64,000 nt of DNA from Algoriphagus sp. (GCA_018336015.1 JAGXQZ010000027.1:62001-126000), one strand, 5' to 3'. Positions 8,561 through 16,896 are shown, counted from the first letter of the stretch. A program made the numbers and translations. Notes: generated from the letters alone by a model not told the origin.

Positions 8561-9221
8561 GAACCGACTTTTTGGAAGAAGGGAGCCTAGCAAGGAGGCC
8601 AAGATTATCTACATCTTTTGTGAAGGCCGAGATCGGGAGTATTGGTACTTCCAGTATTTCAGAGAAATGGATTCGAGGATTCACTTGGAGGTCTATCCAT
8701 TGGATTCGCATGAAAACAACTCCCCGTTGGGCCTACTTCAAATTGCAGAAAGGGATTTGATAGCTTCAGAAGAAAATCCTTCTCCAAAGTTCTCTTTGCA
8801 AGAAGAAGACGAAGTTTGGATAGTCTTGGATACCGATCCTGATGAGGAAAATACACGCAGACCTCAAATCGAAACGGTCAAGGCGGCAGTGGCAGGCCGT
8901 GAGCGATGGAATATGGTGGAAAGCAATCCTTGTTTTGAAGTTTGGCTCTACTACCACGGTAGAGAGGAAGTTGAGCCTTTTGAAGATATGGAGCAAAGCA
9001 AAAACTGGAAAACCTTGCTGAATGAGGTGTTCAAAGGCGGCTTTGATCACAGAAAGCATCCTGTATTTATCGAAGATGCCAAAAGGCGGGCAGAGGCCAA
9101 GTTTGAACTTGGAGAGGACGGTCGACCAAAAGTCGGTTCCACGCAGATGCATCGTTTGGCCAAAAGCATACTACACTTGTTGGGAGATATTATTCGAGAA
9201 GGGCGGGCAAAGCTGCCTTGA
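8547..9221 (+). CDS. rloB: RloB-like protein (TOPRIM-like effector of the RloAB pair)
   Basis: The 224-residue protein has the RloB signature: an N-terminal basic stretch, then IIYIFCEGRDREYWYF (a TOPRIM-like Glu followed by E/Y-W-Y-F), a DTDPDEEN acidic motif near residue 95, and SNPCFEVWLYYHG near 130, the NPcFElWlllH motif of the family. Its start lies inside the RloA frame, indicating translational coupling. RloB is probably the nuclease effector, with RloA the ATP-dependent sensor. No target can be read from the sequence. The gene converges with the minus-strand gene ending at 9231. Confidence 0.85.
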   Translation: MLLSRNRLFGRREPSKEAKIIYIFCEGRDREYWYFQYFREMDSRIHLEVYPLDSHENNSPLGLLQIAERDLIASEENPSPKFSLQEEDEVWIVLDTDPDEENTRRPQIETVKAAVAGRERWNMVESNPCFEVWLYYHGREEVEPFEDMEQSKNWKTLLNEVFKGGFDHRKHPVFIEDAKRRAEAKFELGEDGRPKVGSTQMHRLAKSILHLLGDIIREGRAKLP

Positions 9222-9230
9222 TCTGACCTT

Positions 9231-11006
9231 TTACTTCACAAACTTTCGGAAAGCCGAGACAATCTGGAAGATAAAGAAGGCTAGAAGGATTCGGTGGAGG
9301 CCGTCCCAGAATCTCAACCACCCCAAATTAGTTGGGTCTTTGTATAGGATGTCTGTCCTACGAGTTGGGTTAAAGAGTTCAGGTATGGAATCACTGTATT
9401 GTTTGTATTTGTCCCAGAAGAACCCGAATCCTTTCCAGTTGGAATTTATTGGCCAAAATGTTAATTCAGGATCAACACATGAAATTATCAAAGGGTAAAA
9501 AAATACCAAGGTGAAAGCGATAATCAGCCCAAGGGCTTTTCCCCAACTTTGACCGTGATTATTGCTTCCTCCAGTCCAAATGGTAAATCGGTCCCAACGA
9601 TTTTCTTTTCTGATTTTTAGGCCTTTCCGATAGGCTTTGATTTCTCTTCGCTTAAACTCCAATTCATTGATGCGGTCGCCTTGTTTTTCGGAGGCTTGTT
9701 TTAGTTGTCGATAAAACTCCCTTCTTCTAAAGCAGGTTGAAGGGTCATTTTCTCCTTCAGCTTCTAATTTCCGGTCTTTAAACCAACTTACAGCTGAGGT
9801 CCGTAATCCAGAAATTTGACTGTCCCTCCAGATGATCTTAGCAAATGAGTCAAAATCGAAATTGGCTAATTCCCAGTTTCCTAAATCAGAATCTTGAACT
9901 TTGAAAGTTGCTTTTTGTGATTTGGTGTATTCTGAATTAAGATTTGAAAGAGAGACTGATTTTAGGTTTAAAAAATCATCAATTAGAATTTCATTAAATC
10001 CGATATTCCTGAAATAGAGATTGTTTTCAGAATTGGTTCCTGTCAATTGGAGTTTTTCCAAATTTAGATTTGAAAAAACTAATCTGCCTTTAAGTAAGGG
10101 TGAAAAGTCAATTGCCACTTTCTTGCTTGTTTTTTCCCCTCCATCAAAGGAAAAACCTTCATTAAAATCTGTAGAATTGATCAAAACTGATGGGATTACT
10201 GTTGCGAATTTGTATTCTTCCTCATCAGGTAAAGGGTGTTTTGGTTTGGTTATGAGATTGGTTTTCCCTGTTATTGATATTCCATTAAAGCTTAAAAGAT
10301 TACGGATCCTAGGTTCTGTAATACTTATATCTCCATAAACTTTCCCCTTTGTGAATCTCAAATCTTTTAATGAAGAACGTTTTAATGAAATTCCACCATT
10401 AATATTAATACCTTCTCCTGAAAAGTGGATTTGGTCAGCGGTGACATATCTAAAACCACATTCATCCCCAGTTTCGACATTTCTCAAAATTATTTGACCC
10501 CCTTCTGTAACATGGTCAAGCTGAATACCATGCTTGAATTTTACTGATTCAATGGTAATTCCTCCATTCTTAAATGATCCTTTTGAGATTTTTAATGAGG
10601 ATAAGATATTTGGTTCTTGTTTTTCGTTTGTCCGGTTCAGGTAAATTCCACTAGGAAGATTGCATTTTTCAAAACTAAGGTGGTCAAAAGTGAAATTTTG
10701 AAATTCAATAGCCGGTTGGGTTTCGTGGTGATTTACATTTGGTTCGGTGCAGTTGATGAATTTTATACCACCTCTTCCTTTGCAGTTTAAAAACTTTATT
10801 CCTCTTGGAAACTGACAACCAATAAACTCTATGCCTGCATCGAAGTTGATTTTGTCGAGTTCAGTGACACTTGGATGTAAAACAAGATCATTTACTTCAA
10901 CAAACTCTTGGATTAAATATCCATCATCCATTGGCTTTGGAAGTTGGTTTTTATCACCAGTTTGTAAATAATAGATAAATGTTTCTTTATTGATTGTCCT
11001 TGCCAT
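9231..11006 (-). CDS. Beta-helix (pentapeptide-repeat-like) protein with C-terminal membrane segments
   Basis: The 591-residue protein has about 370 residues of short irregular repeats of the type GIKFxxC, GISLKRS, GITIESV and LYFRNIGF, which suggest a right-handed beta-helix or degenerate pentapeptide-repeat fold. A charged helical linker follows (about 415-465), then two hydrophobic segments: ALGLIIAFTLVFFYPLII near 490 and RILLAFFIFQIVSAF at the C-terminus. This soluble-solenoid plus membrane-anchor layout is seen in proteins annotated as pentapeptide-repeat membrane proteins. Its start overlaps the HigA-like stop by one base (TAATG), so it is translated together with the toxin-antitoxin pair. 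Its function is unknown. A membrane-acting third component is possible but not shown. Confidence 0.8.
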   Translation of the reverse strand: MARTINKETFIYYLQTGDKNQLPKPMDDGYLIQEFVEVNDLVLHPSVTELDKINFDAGIEFIGCQFPRGIKFLNCKGRGGIKFINCTEPNVNHHETQPAIEFQNFTFDHLSFEKCNLPSGIYLNRTNEKQEPNILSSLKISKGSFKNGGITIESVKFKHGIQLDHVTEGGQIILRNVETGDECGFRYVTADQIHFSGEGININGGISLKRSSLKDLRFTKGKVYGDISITEPRIRNLLSFNGISITGKTNLITKPKHPLPDEEEYKFATVIPSVLINSTDFNEGFSFDGGEKTSKKVAIDFSPLLKGRLVFSNLNLEKLQLTGTNSENNLYFRNIGFNEILIDDFLNLKSVSLSNLNSEYTKSQKATFKVQDSDLGNWELANFDFDSFAKIIWRDSQISGLRTSAVSWFKDRKLEAEGENDPSTCFRRREFYRQLKQASEKQGDRINELEFKRREIKAYRKGLKIRKENRWDRFTIWTGGSNNHGQSWGKALGLIIAFTLVFFYPLIISCVDPELTFWPINSNWKGFGFFWDKYKQYSDSIPELFNPTRRTDILYKDPTNLGWLRFWDGLHRILLAFFIFQIVSAFRKFVK

Positions 11007-12124
11007 TACAATTCAATTTTCTGATAAAACCCATGGATATACCCTTGTCCCGGGGTGATAATTTTATTTCGCTCCAGCCTTCCCACAATCATTGCAGGGT
11101 GCGTTCCCACCTTTTTGGCAAAGTCACTGACATCCTTGGTGGTCCAGCCTCCATTTTTGCCTAGGGCCATAAACTCGGCTTCTTCCTTCACCGAGAAGGT
11201 GAGGGAAATGGCAAAGTCATCCGCCTCCTGTTCTTTTACCTTGGCTAGTTCTGTAGGTTCTATCCCTTCGATAAAGAGATCTTTTTTCCCGTGCTTAAGG
11301 ATATGACCTGCTTCGTGGAAAAAGGTAAACCAGAAGATATCGTTTCGCTTAAACTGATTGGAAAGCTGGATCACCGGAGTGTCCCCAATCCATCGGGTAG
11401 CCCCATGAACCTTAGCATGAGGTAGGGAAGGAGTGTGTACCACTTTCACTCCGGCCTCTCCAGCCAAGCGAGTCAGTCTGGCAAAGAAGTCCTCAGGATG
11501 GTCCACCATGACTTGCTTGATGTCCTGAAGGGAGTCTTTGAATTTCTTTTTGTCATAGTCAGCGACCTCTAGTGTCTCGGCTTGGATCTCTCCCTTTCTA
11601 AGCCAAGCTGCCAAGGCATAAGGATTTTTTCCGTCTTGATTGGTCAATCGATAATCCGGGGAGTCCAAGGCGGTGTAGCAGCTACAATTGTAAAATCCCA
11701 CTTTATTTCCTACTCTGAAGAATCTAAATATGGCTTCTACCCATTCTAAAGGGTCTTTGGTGCTGACTTGAATCCATTCTAGTTTGATCATTTCCTTGAT
11801 CGGGAAGTTGGCCAACCATTCCTTTTCCTGAATGACTCGTTCTGCTTCCAGAATCTCAGCCAACTCGAGTCTATAGTTTTTCTCCCGCTCCAGCCAAAAG
11901 TCAGCGGGCACACCTGTCACCCGTTCCAGTTGGATGGCAGTTTCCGGAGTAATGGCAGTTTTGCCTTGAATGATTTCATTGATGGTCTTGATCGGTCGCG
12001 CCATTCTATTGGCCAAGTCTGACTGGGAAATCCCAAGTTCAGTGATCGTTTCTAAAAGTGTGTCACCGGGAGGGGAGATCAAGGACTTGACCAAGTCAAT
12101 GTCTTCCTGGGTTTTGAGTTTCAT
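11006..12124 (-). CDS. higA: HigA-type antitoxin with XRE HTH and ImmA/IrrE metallopeptidase domain
   Basis: This 372-residue protein has an N-terminal XRE/HigA helix-turn-helix (about 24-85: LGISQSDLANRM, then TINEIIQGKTAITPETAIQL and FWLEREKNY) and a C-terminal ImmA/IrrE-type zinc peptidase domain with HEAGH at 270-274 and a downstream EQEADDFA glutamate motif. Such fusions act as antitoxins that bind DNA and the partner toxin. The peptidase site appears intact, so stress-induced self-cleavage or repressor cleavage is plausible. It starts 19 bp after the RelE-like toxin gene. The toxin-first gene order is that of higBA. The symbol is by analogy. Confidence 0.85.
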   Translation of the reverse strand: MKLKTQEDIDLVKSLISPPGDTLLETITELGISQSDLANRMARPIKTINEIIQGKTAITPETAIQLERVTGVPADFWLEREKNYRLELAEILEAERVIQEKEWLANFPIKEMIKLEWIQVSTKDPLEWVEAIFRFFRVGNKVGFYNCSCYTALDSPDYRLTNQDGKNPYALAAWLRKGEIQAETLEVADYDKKKFKDSLQDIKQVMVDHPEDFFARLTRLAGEAGVKVVHTPSLPHAKVHGATRWIGDTPVIQLSNQFKRNDIFWFTFFHEAGHILKHGKKDLFIEGIEPTELAKVKEQEADDFAISLTFSVKEEAEFMALGKNGGWTTKDVSDFAKKVGTHPAMIVGRLERNKIITPGQGYIHGFYQKIEL

Positions 12125-12143
12125 AGGGTTTGTTGGGTAGGTA

Positions 12144-12482
12144 TTAATGGTAATCGTAGCAAAGTTCCTCGATGGTGATCTCCGTCACTTGTTCCCAATC
12201 CAATCCCCCGTCAGGTTTTTTGGGTTTTGGATCGTGATTCGGTTCGAAGATCAAGCGCATGTTTCCGGATACTTTTACTGCTAGGTAACCTTTGTAATTC
12301 TTTCCTGTCAACTGATGACAGTACGCGGCAGGGAGTGTTCTCATCACTGCCAAATTGCCTGCGGCTTTGAGTTCCTCTAAGCGTGTTTTGATGGCCTTGG
12401 CATGTGTGCCATAGGCCTTAGCCAGTTCTTTGAGGTCCTCCGCCTGCTTCTTTAACTTGTTGGTTCTGTATGTAATTACCAT
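12144..12482 (-). CDS. higB: HigB/RelE-type toxin
   Basis: This 112-residue basic protein of the RelE/ParE superfamily has helices rich in Lys/Glu (KKQAEDLKELAKAYG), then LEELKAAGNLAVMRTLPAAYCHQLTGKNYKGYLAVKVSGNMRLIFEP. The ending, from the Arg in NMRLIFEP on a beta-strand, is characteristic of HigB-like killer proteins that cut mRNA on the ribosome. It is the first gene of higB-higA-beta-helix protein and starts 48 bp beyond the helicase stop, next to an 8-bp inverted repeat likely to be the antitoxin operator. Confidence 0.85.
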   Translation of the reverse strand: MVITYRTNKLKKQAEDLKELAKAYGTHAKAIKTRLEELKAAGNLAVMRTLPAAYCHQLTGKNYKGYLAVKVSGNMRLIFEPNHDPKPKKPDGGLDWEQVTEITIEELCYDYH

Positions 12483-12507
12483 GCAAACATAAAAATAAAT
12501 AAAAATA

Positions 12508-12528
12508 TTTTAACCTTTAGGGTTAAAA
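12508..12528. promoter_or_regulatory. Inverted repeat upstream of higB, candidate HigA operator
   Basis: TTTTAACC (12508-12515) and GGTTAAAA (12521-12528) form a perfect 8-bp dyad with a 5-nt spacer, lying between the helicase stop and the toxin start in AT-rich DNA. XRE-type antitoxins commonly bind such dyads to autoregulate. A weak terminator of the helicase transcript is the alternative, but there is no strong U tract. Confidence 0.5.
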
Positions 12529-12529
12529 A

Positions 12530-15397
12530 TTATTTTAAAATCCATTTAATAGTGAAGAGTGGAAAAAGCTCCTGATTCTGATGCAATTGATTTTCGATAT
12601 CACTTAATAGCTTTTCCTTTTTCTCCTCGATTTCGTCTTGGGCTTCAAAGAGTTTGCGTCGTTTTTCGTTTCGCTTCCCTTCCAAATCTTTGATATCCCG
12701 CTGTAGGGAAACTTTGGTTTTGAGCTCCAAGACCTTTCGGGCCTCTGATTTTTTTAGCTTGATCTCCGCATCGAGGTCCCGTATTTCTTTCTCCAAACTC
12801 AGCTTCATATCCTCTGCCCAGAACTCCAGCTTTTCGTATTCTTCTTCGAAATAGGTGCCGTTACGCTGATCTGAAAAGGCTTTTGCTTTTTCAGTTTCTT
12901 GAGCGGAGAGCTCTTCGAGTTTTTGCGTTATCTCTGAATTGTTGGTTGGCGTGGAGGTGATTTCGGCGGGGAGTGAAAAGAATCTGGGAATCAGGCTGGA
13001 ATCCAGGACTGTTCCGTCTTCGGTGATTCCCGCTGCAATCAGGTAGTCTTCTTCCTGGAAGGATTGAATTTTCAATTGGCTGAGTTGAATCCATCCGCTT
13101 CGGTCTACCAAGGGTTCCAATCCGGAGATTTTCTTAGGGCTTCCAGTGTAGTTGAATATCAGTTCTTTGACAGGAAGATCCTTAGTCAGGAAAGAGTTAA
13201 TTAAGGTTTGTGCAATTGGATGTTGCACCCGGTAATGCTGATGATTCGGTAATTCTCCTTTTCCCAGTTTATAGTGCCCTTTCCAATCTGTACGCAGAAT
13301 TTCAAAGGTTAATTGCTTTTCATCAAAGACAGAGCTATCCTCAAGCGCGTACTTAGTCAGGTCCCAAAGTAGAGATTCGTACTTGGAGACGTATTCTTTG
13401 GACTCCATTAAGTTGACCCGGAGCTTTTCGTGGACTTCCTCGTCAAAGTTTTCCAAAAGCTTTTGCTTGGTAGTCTTCAGACGGTCTTGGATGTTTTCAT
13501 CCAATTCCTGCTGAAGGAGATTGAAGCTGTTATGGATTTCTTCGGCGGTTTTACATTCCTGATAGATTTGGGCGATTCTACGCTCGATATCCACCCCGCT
13601 TTCGATCGAACCCAAAACCTGATCACTGGCTCCGAACACCCCATCAAAAAGCTTGAATTTTTCATCTAAAAGCTGATATACGCGCTCATCGGCGGCGTTT
13701 CGCTTATTGAGAAAGTTAATTACGATCACCTCATTTTTTTGTCCGTAGCGATGGCAACGGCCGATTCGCTGTTCTATTCGCTGAGGATTCCAAGGCATGT
13801 CGTAATTGACCACGATGGAGCAAAACTGTAGATTGATTCCCTCAGCTGCCGCCTCCGTGGCAATCATGATTTCTGCCTCACTTTTGAAGTAATCCACTAA
13901 GGCGGCTCGCATATCTGCTGTAGGCGAACCTGTCACCCGATCACTTCCAGCATGCTGGACCAGCCAATCTTGATAGATTTTTTTGGAGTTTTTGTCCGAA
14001 TTGGTACCGTTGAAGAGCACGATCTTTTCGATATAGCCTCGGGCGCTAAGCAATTCTTCCAGGTAGTTTTGGGTTCTTCGACTTTCTGTGAAGATGATGG
14101 CTTTTCGGGAGGCTCCTTTTTTCTCCCCTTCGGTAAACCCGGTTTCAAGTGCTTTGATCAGTTTTTCCCCTTTGGAGTTGATTTGAATAGCTTCTGCTAA
14201 TTCTGCAAATGATCCTAGCAATTGAGCTTCTTCGTGGATTTCAGCCAATTCTTCATCGGAAAACCATTCTTTTTCTTTTTCCGATTCCTCCTCATCCTCC
14301 TCCCATTCATCTTTTAGTTCGTCGTAGTCCTCGTATTCATACTCCATAAAGAAATCGAGAGGCTCCCGCTCTTCATGTCTTTGAATAATGGCAATGAGTT
14401 TTTCCTGAAGCCTTCTGAAGGTTCCCGAGATGGCAAAGGAAGAGGAAGCCAAAAGTTTTCTCAACACTAGCGTCATCAAGAGTCGCTGTGAAGGGGGGAG
14501 GGCATAGAGTTTAGGCTTTTGTAGGTAAGCCGAAACCAGGTTGTAGAGTTGATGTTCCGATTCGGAAGGATAAAATTCAAAAACGAATGCCTTTCTGGGT
14601 GTAAACTGGATATACTCCAAAACTTGCCTTCTGAGCGTTCGTTGGGTGATCGGCCTTATCCGCTCCTTTAATTGATGAAATCCTAATTCGTCTCCGTTTT
14701 GCTCTACACGTCCATATTGCGCTTTGAAGCTTTTCAGGTCCCCAAATAAGTGGTCGTCAATAATGGACACCAAACCGAAGAGTTCTTGAAGGGAATTCTG
14801 GAGTGGGGTAGCCGTTAAAAGTATCTTTGGAAAAGGCTCTAAGGTGTCTTTGAGTGCTTTAGCCGTGACATTTCCGGGTTTGTACACATTGCGAAGTCGG
14901 TGGGCTTCGTCGATAACTACCAGATCCCATAGGATATGTCGGAGGTAGGGGGCTTTGGTTTTGGCAAATTGATAGGAGCAAATGACTACTTTATTTGCTT
15001 GGTCAAAAGGATTCAGATTCCCCCGATTGATTTCAGAATTGAAGAATTTGGTTTCCAGAATTTCGGAATCCAAAAAGAATTTATCCTTCAACTCCTGACT
15101 CCATTGTTTCCGAAGGTTGGCTGGGGCGATGATAATGATTTTCCGTTTGCGCTCAGCCCATTTTTGGGAAAGAACAAGTCCAGCTTCGATGGTTTTTCCA
15201 AGTCCTACTTCATCCGCCAAGATGGCACCTTTGGAAAGTGGAGATTTAAAAGCAAAAAGTGCAGCCTCGACCTGATGGGGGTTGAGGTCCACCTGTGCAT
15301 CTACCAAAGCTGAAGCCAGCTTTTCGATACTGTCAGAGGCAACTTTTTTGGTGAGTTCGAAGGAAAAATACTTTGCGTGGTAATCAGTGAGGGACAT
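12530..15397 (-). CDS. SNF2/RapA-like helicase-related ATPase
   Basis: This 955-residue protein has a complete SNF2-type motor: motif I ADEVGLGKTIEAGL (61 onward), II VVIDEAHRL (DEAH 163-166), III LTATPLQNS (around 196), Ia LRKQWSQEL near 94, and VI QRIGRCHRYGQKN around 570. An acidic insertion (EYEYEDYDELKDEWEEDEEESE, split here as a run of Glu/Asp) lies near 350-375. The C-terminal 90 residues form a long Lys/Glu coiled coil. Proteins of this shape are common in defence islands beside restriction genes and resemble DISARM DrmD, but no other DISARM component is present. It is upstream of and co-oriented with higBA. It probably translocates on double-stranded DNA. Its partner is unknown. Confidence 0.85.
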   Translation of the reverse strand: MSLTDYHAKYFSFELTKKVASDSIEKLASALVDAQVDLNPHQVEAALFAFKSPLSKGAILADEVGLGKTIEAGLVLSQKWAERKRKIIIIAPANLRKQWSQELKDKFFLDSEILETKFFNSEINRGNLNPFDQANKVVICSYQFAKTKAPYLRHILWDLVVIDEAHRLRNVYKPGNVTAKALKDTLEPFPKILLTATPLQNSLQELFGLVSIIDDHLFGDLKSFKAQYGRVEQNGDELGFHQLKERIRPITQRTLRRQVLEYIQFTPRKAFVFEFYPSESEHQLYNLVSAYLQKPKLYALPPSQRLLMTLVLRKLLASSSFAISGTFRRLQEKLIAIIQRHEEREPLDFFMEYEYEDYDELKDEWEEDEEESEKEKEWFSDEELAEIHEEAQLLGSFAELAEAIQINSKGEKLIKALETGFTEGEKKGASRKAIIFTESRRTQNYLEELLSARGYIEKIVLFNGTNSDKNSKKIYQDWLVQHAGSDRVTGSPTADMRAALVDYFKSEAEIMIATEAAAEGINLQFCSIVVNYDMPWNPQRIEQRIGRCHRYGQKNEVIVINFLNKRNAADERVYQLLDEKFKLFDGVFGASDQVLGSIESGVDIERRIAQIYQECKTAEEIHNSFNLLQQELDENIQDRLKTTKQKLLENFDEEVHEKLRVNLMESKEYVSKYESLLWDLTKYALEDSSVFDEKQLTFEILRTDWKGHYKLGKGELPNHQHYRVQHPIAQTLINSFLTKDLPVKELIFNYTGSPKKISGLEPLVDRSGWIQLSQLKIQSFQEEDYLIAAGITEDGTVLDSSLIPRFFSLPAEITSTPTNNSEITQKLEELSAQETEKAKAFSDQRNGTYFEEEYEKLEFWAEDMKLSLEKEIRDLDAEIKLKKSEARKVLELKTKVSLQRDIKDLEGKRNEKRRKLFEAQDEIEEKKEKLLSDIENQLHQNQELFPLFTIKWILK

Positions 15398-15564
15398 GAA
15401 GTCTAAAGCTTAGCAATCTCCGAAAATATTAAAATTTTAAAGCCTTGCCAATTTTTAGAAGTGAATGAGGGTTTTTAAAAATATCCGTTTATTCCAACTA
15501 GGGAGTTTAATACTAGCTTATAGTTTCTCTACCTTTCGAGGAAATTAATTTCTTTAATCATTCC

Positions 15565-15816
15565 ATGTTTGACAGTCCCGAGTATCCTAAGTCATTGCCT
15601 GAGTCACTTTTTGAATCTTGGTTTGAAACAGGAAGAAGTAGCAGGATTCCCTACGCCTATCTATTGATAGTATGGGACGAAATTGAAGGGAAATATTTGC
15701 CAGTCTTTGTGGAAAAGCGGTTGGATATCGACAGCTATGAGCGGTATGGTGAATCCCCAGCCACCCAGACCTTGGTGGCAGCATACGACCTTTATTCAGA
15801 AGGTAGGGTCAAATAA
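15565..15816 (+). CDS. Hypothetical 83-residue protein
   Basis: This is a small acidic protein with no signal peptide, beginning MFDSPEYPKSLPESLF and containing a YLLIVWDEIEGKYLPVFVEKR strand pair. I do not recognise a family. It stands alone between the divergently oriented helicase and the next plus-strand gene, with an AT-rich 167-bp leader. Codon use resembles the chromosome and a clean start and stop are present. It could be a conserved small protein of the host lineage. Confidence in coding is moderate. Confidence 0.5.
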   Translation: MFDSPEYPKSLPESLFESWFETGRSSRIPYAYLLIVWDEIEGKYLPVFVEKRLDIDSYERYGESPATQTLVAAYDLYSEGRVK

Positions 15817-15987
15817 TTTTATTGAATTCGATCTGTTTGAGTAGATCCAAAAGAGTTGGGATAAATGCTTTTTTCTTTGATTTAAAATTGCTAACTATCT
15901 GGTAGCGTTTGAGTTTCTGATTGTTTTACAGACGCGGATTAGCAGGCCGTTTGATTTAACCTTTCACCATTTTAAACCCAAAATACT

Positions 15988-16422
15988 ATGGAACACTACA
16001 AGCAAGTCGGGGTATGGATAGACCATTCCAAGGCTCATTTGATCGGATTCAAAAGTGGGCAAGTCAGACTTTTGGAGACGGTAGAGTCTCCTTTTGAGAG
16101 TATCAAGCGAATCGAAGGAGAAGGCAGAGACATGAGTAGGTTTTCTCCCAATCCAGTGCATGTTTCCAACAACGAGTACAAAAAGCATCACATCGTCCAA
16201 AACGAGATCAATGAATACATGAGGATGATGGAGCAAAAGCTGGCAAATTTCGAAGATATTTTACTTTTTGGTCCGGGCACCATGAAGGAGCGGATGAAAA
16301 ACCGACTCAGAGAGAAAAAAGCATTTGAAGGAAAGTGGCTTTCTGTAGAGCGGTCAGACAAGCTCACCGAAAACCAACTCTTGGCCTTTGTCAGGGAATT
16401 TTATAAGAAAGAAGGAGTGTAA
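15988..16422 (+). CDS. Release-factor-1-like (baeRF-type) small protein
   Basis: The 144-residue protein begins QVGVWIDHSKAHLIGF, resembling the first strand of the bacterial-archaeal eRF1-like (baeRF/host-attachment) fold. A long hydrophilic helix and the strand ILLFGPGTMKERMKNRLREK follow, where the GPG-x-xK-x-x-x motif resembles the ligand-proximal loop of that fold. It ends at a hairpin followed by six T. The name is an inference from these motifs. A role in ribosome-associated stress has been suggested for the family, but nothing here proves it. A 171-bp gap with no other gene precedes it. Confidence 0.55.
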   Translation: MEHYKQVGVWIDHSKAHLIGFKSGQVRLLETVESPFESIKRIEGEGRDMSRFSPNPVHVSNNEYKKHHIVQNEINEYMRMMEQKLANFEDILLFGPGTMKERMKNRLREKKAFEGKWLSVERSDKLTENQLLAFVREFYKKEGV

Positions 16423-16445
16423 CTCTTCCTTCAACTAATTGAAAT

Positions 16446-16469
16446 GCCAAGTGAAAGCTTGGCTTTTTT
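16446..16469 (+). terminator. Rho-independent terminator of the 15988-16422 gene
   Basis: GCCAAG (16446-16451) pairs with CTTGGC (16458-16463), followed directly by six T (16464-16469), 24 bp after the stop codon. This is a classic intrinsic terminator. Confidence 0.75.
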
Positions 16470-16580
16470 GTCTTATAGAAATTGATAGCAGCATTTAGAA
16501 ATCTTTCAAATAAAAAATTGGCGAAGTGCCATTTATCCTACTTGTTGGGAGCAAGGCAGATTCAACGACCCAAAACGAAA

Positions 16581-16604
16581 AAAGGCTGAATTTCTTCAGC
16601 CTTT
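16581..16604. terminator. Hairpin beside first TGYAGAGGAGGAG copy
   Basis: AAAGGCTGAA and TTCAGCCTTT form a perfect 10-bp stem with a TTTC loop. Three bases later stands TGTAGAGGAGGAG (16608-16620). Read on the minus strand, the hairpin follows a CTCCTCCTCTACA end, like a terminator after an RNA gene. The same layout recurs at 16701-16744. Confidence 0.5.
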
Positions 16605-16700
16605 AGATGTAGAGGAGGAGAGGCCGAGCGTTCAAATCTTTCCTGTGGAAAGATTTAGCGAGGGGCCAGTATGCAGGGTGGGCCCGATGACTAGAAATGA

Positions 16701-16728
16701 AAACAGCCAAGCATTGGCTTGGCTGTTT
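16701..16728 (-). terminator. Hairpin next to the attachment core, likely terminator of the target tRNA
   Basis: AAACAGCCAAGC (16701-16712) and GCTTGGCTGTTT (16717-16728) make a perfect 12-bp stem with an ATTG loop. On the minus strand it lies 4 bases past the tRNA-3'-end-like core and its stem is flanked by T-rich sequence, so it probably terminated the tRNA into which the ICE inserted. Confidence 0.6.
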
Positions 16729-16732
16729 GAAT

Positions 16733-16755
16733 GCAGAGGAGGAGGGATTCGAACC
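16733..16755 (-). repeat. Candidate left attachment site: tRNA 3'-end-like sequence
   Basis: On the minus strand the segment starts GGTTCGAATCCCTCCTCCTC and runs to CTGCA. TTCGAAT matches a tRNA T-loop and the rest a T-stem/acceptor 3' strand, but the upstream T-stem half and the tRNA body are missing (an oligo-A/T run replaces them). Tyrosine-integrase ICEs use tRNA 3' ends as attB, leaving the fragment at one end and a rebuilt tRNA at the other. The integrase gene starts 169 bp away. The matching copy would lie beyond the right edge of this window. The tRNA identity is not determinable. Confidence 0.55.
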
Positions 16756-16860
16756 TTTTTTTCAAAGGTGTTCAAAAATATTCTCATACGTTCAAATTAA
16801 GCCTTTTTACCATATTGAATTAATGGTTTTGACAAGCTTTGACCATTTTTGAGCGACATT

Positions 16861-16884
16861 TTCGCTACTAAATTCGCTACTAAA
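16861..16884. repeat. Tandem 12-bp direct repeats upstream of the integrase
   Basis: TTCGCTACTAAA occurs twice without a gap (16861-16872, 16873-16884), about 40 bp before the integrase start and between it and the attachment core. Directly repeated short sites in this position fit arm-type integrase or excisionase binding sites. Several GTTCAAA and TTTGAC repeats also lie in 16750-16850. Confidence 0.55.
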
Positions 16885-16896
16885 ATTTCTATCTAG

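Noticed and set aside
12530-15397. DISARM system centred on the SNF2-like helicase
   Set aside because: The helicase resembles DrmD, but no DUF1998 protein, second helicase, phospholipase D protein or DISARM methyltransferase is nearby.
16611-16700. Possible tRNA or small RNA on the minus strand beside the attachment site
   Set aside because: A perfect 10-bp hairpin and a tRNA-like end are present, but no D-arm, anticodon arm or T-arm set can be folded from it, so no RNA gene is called.
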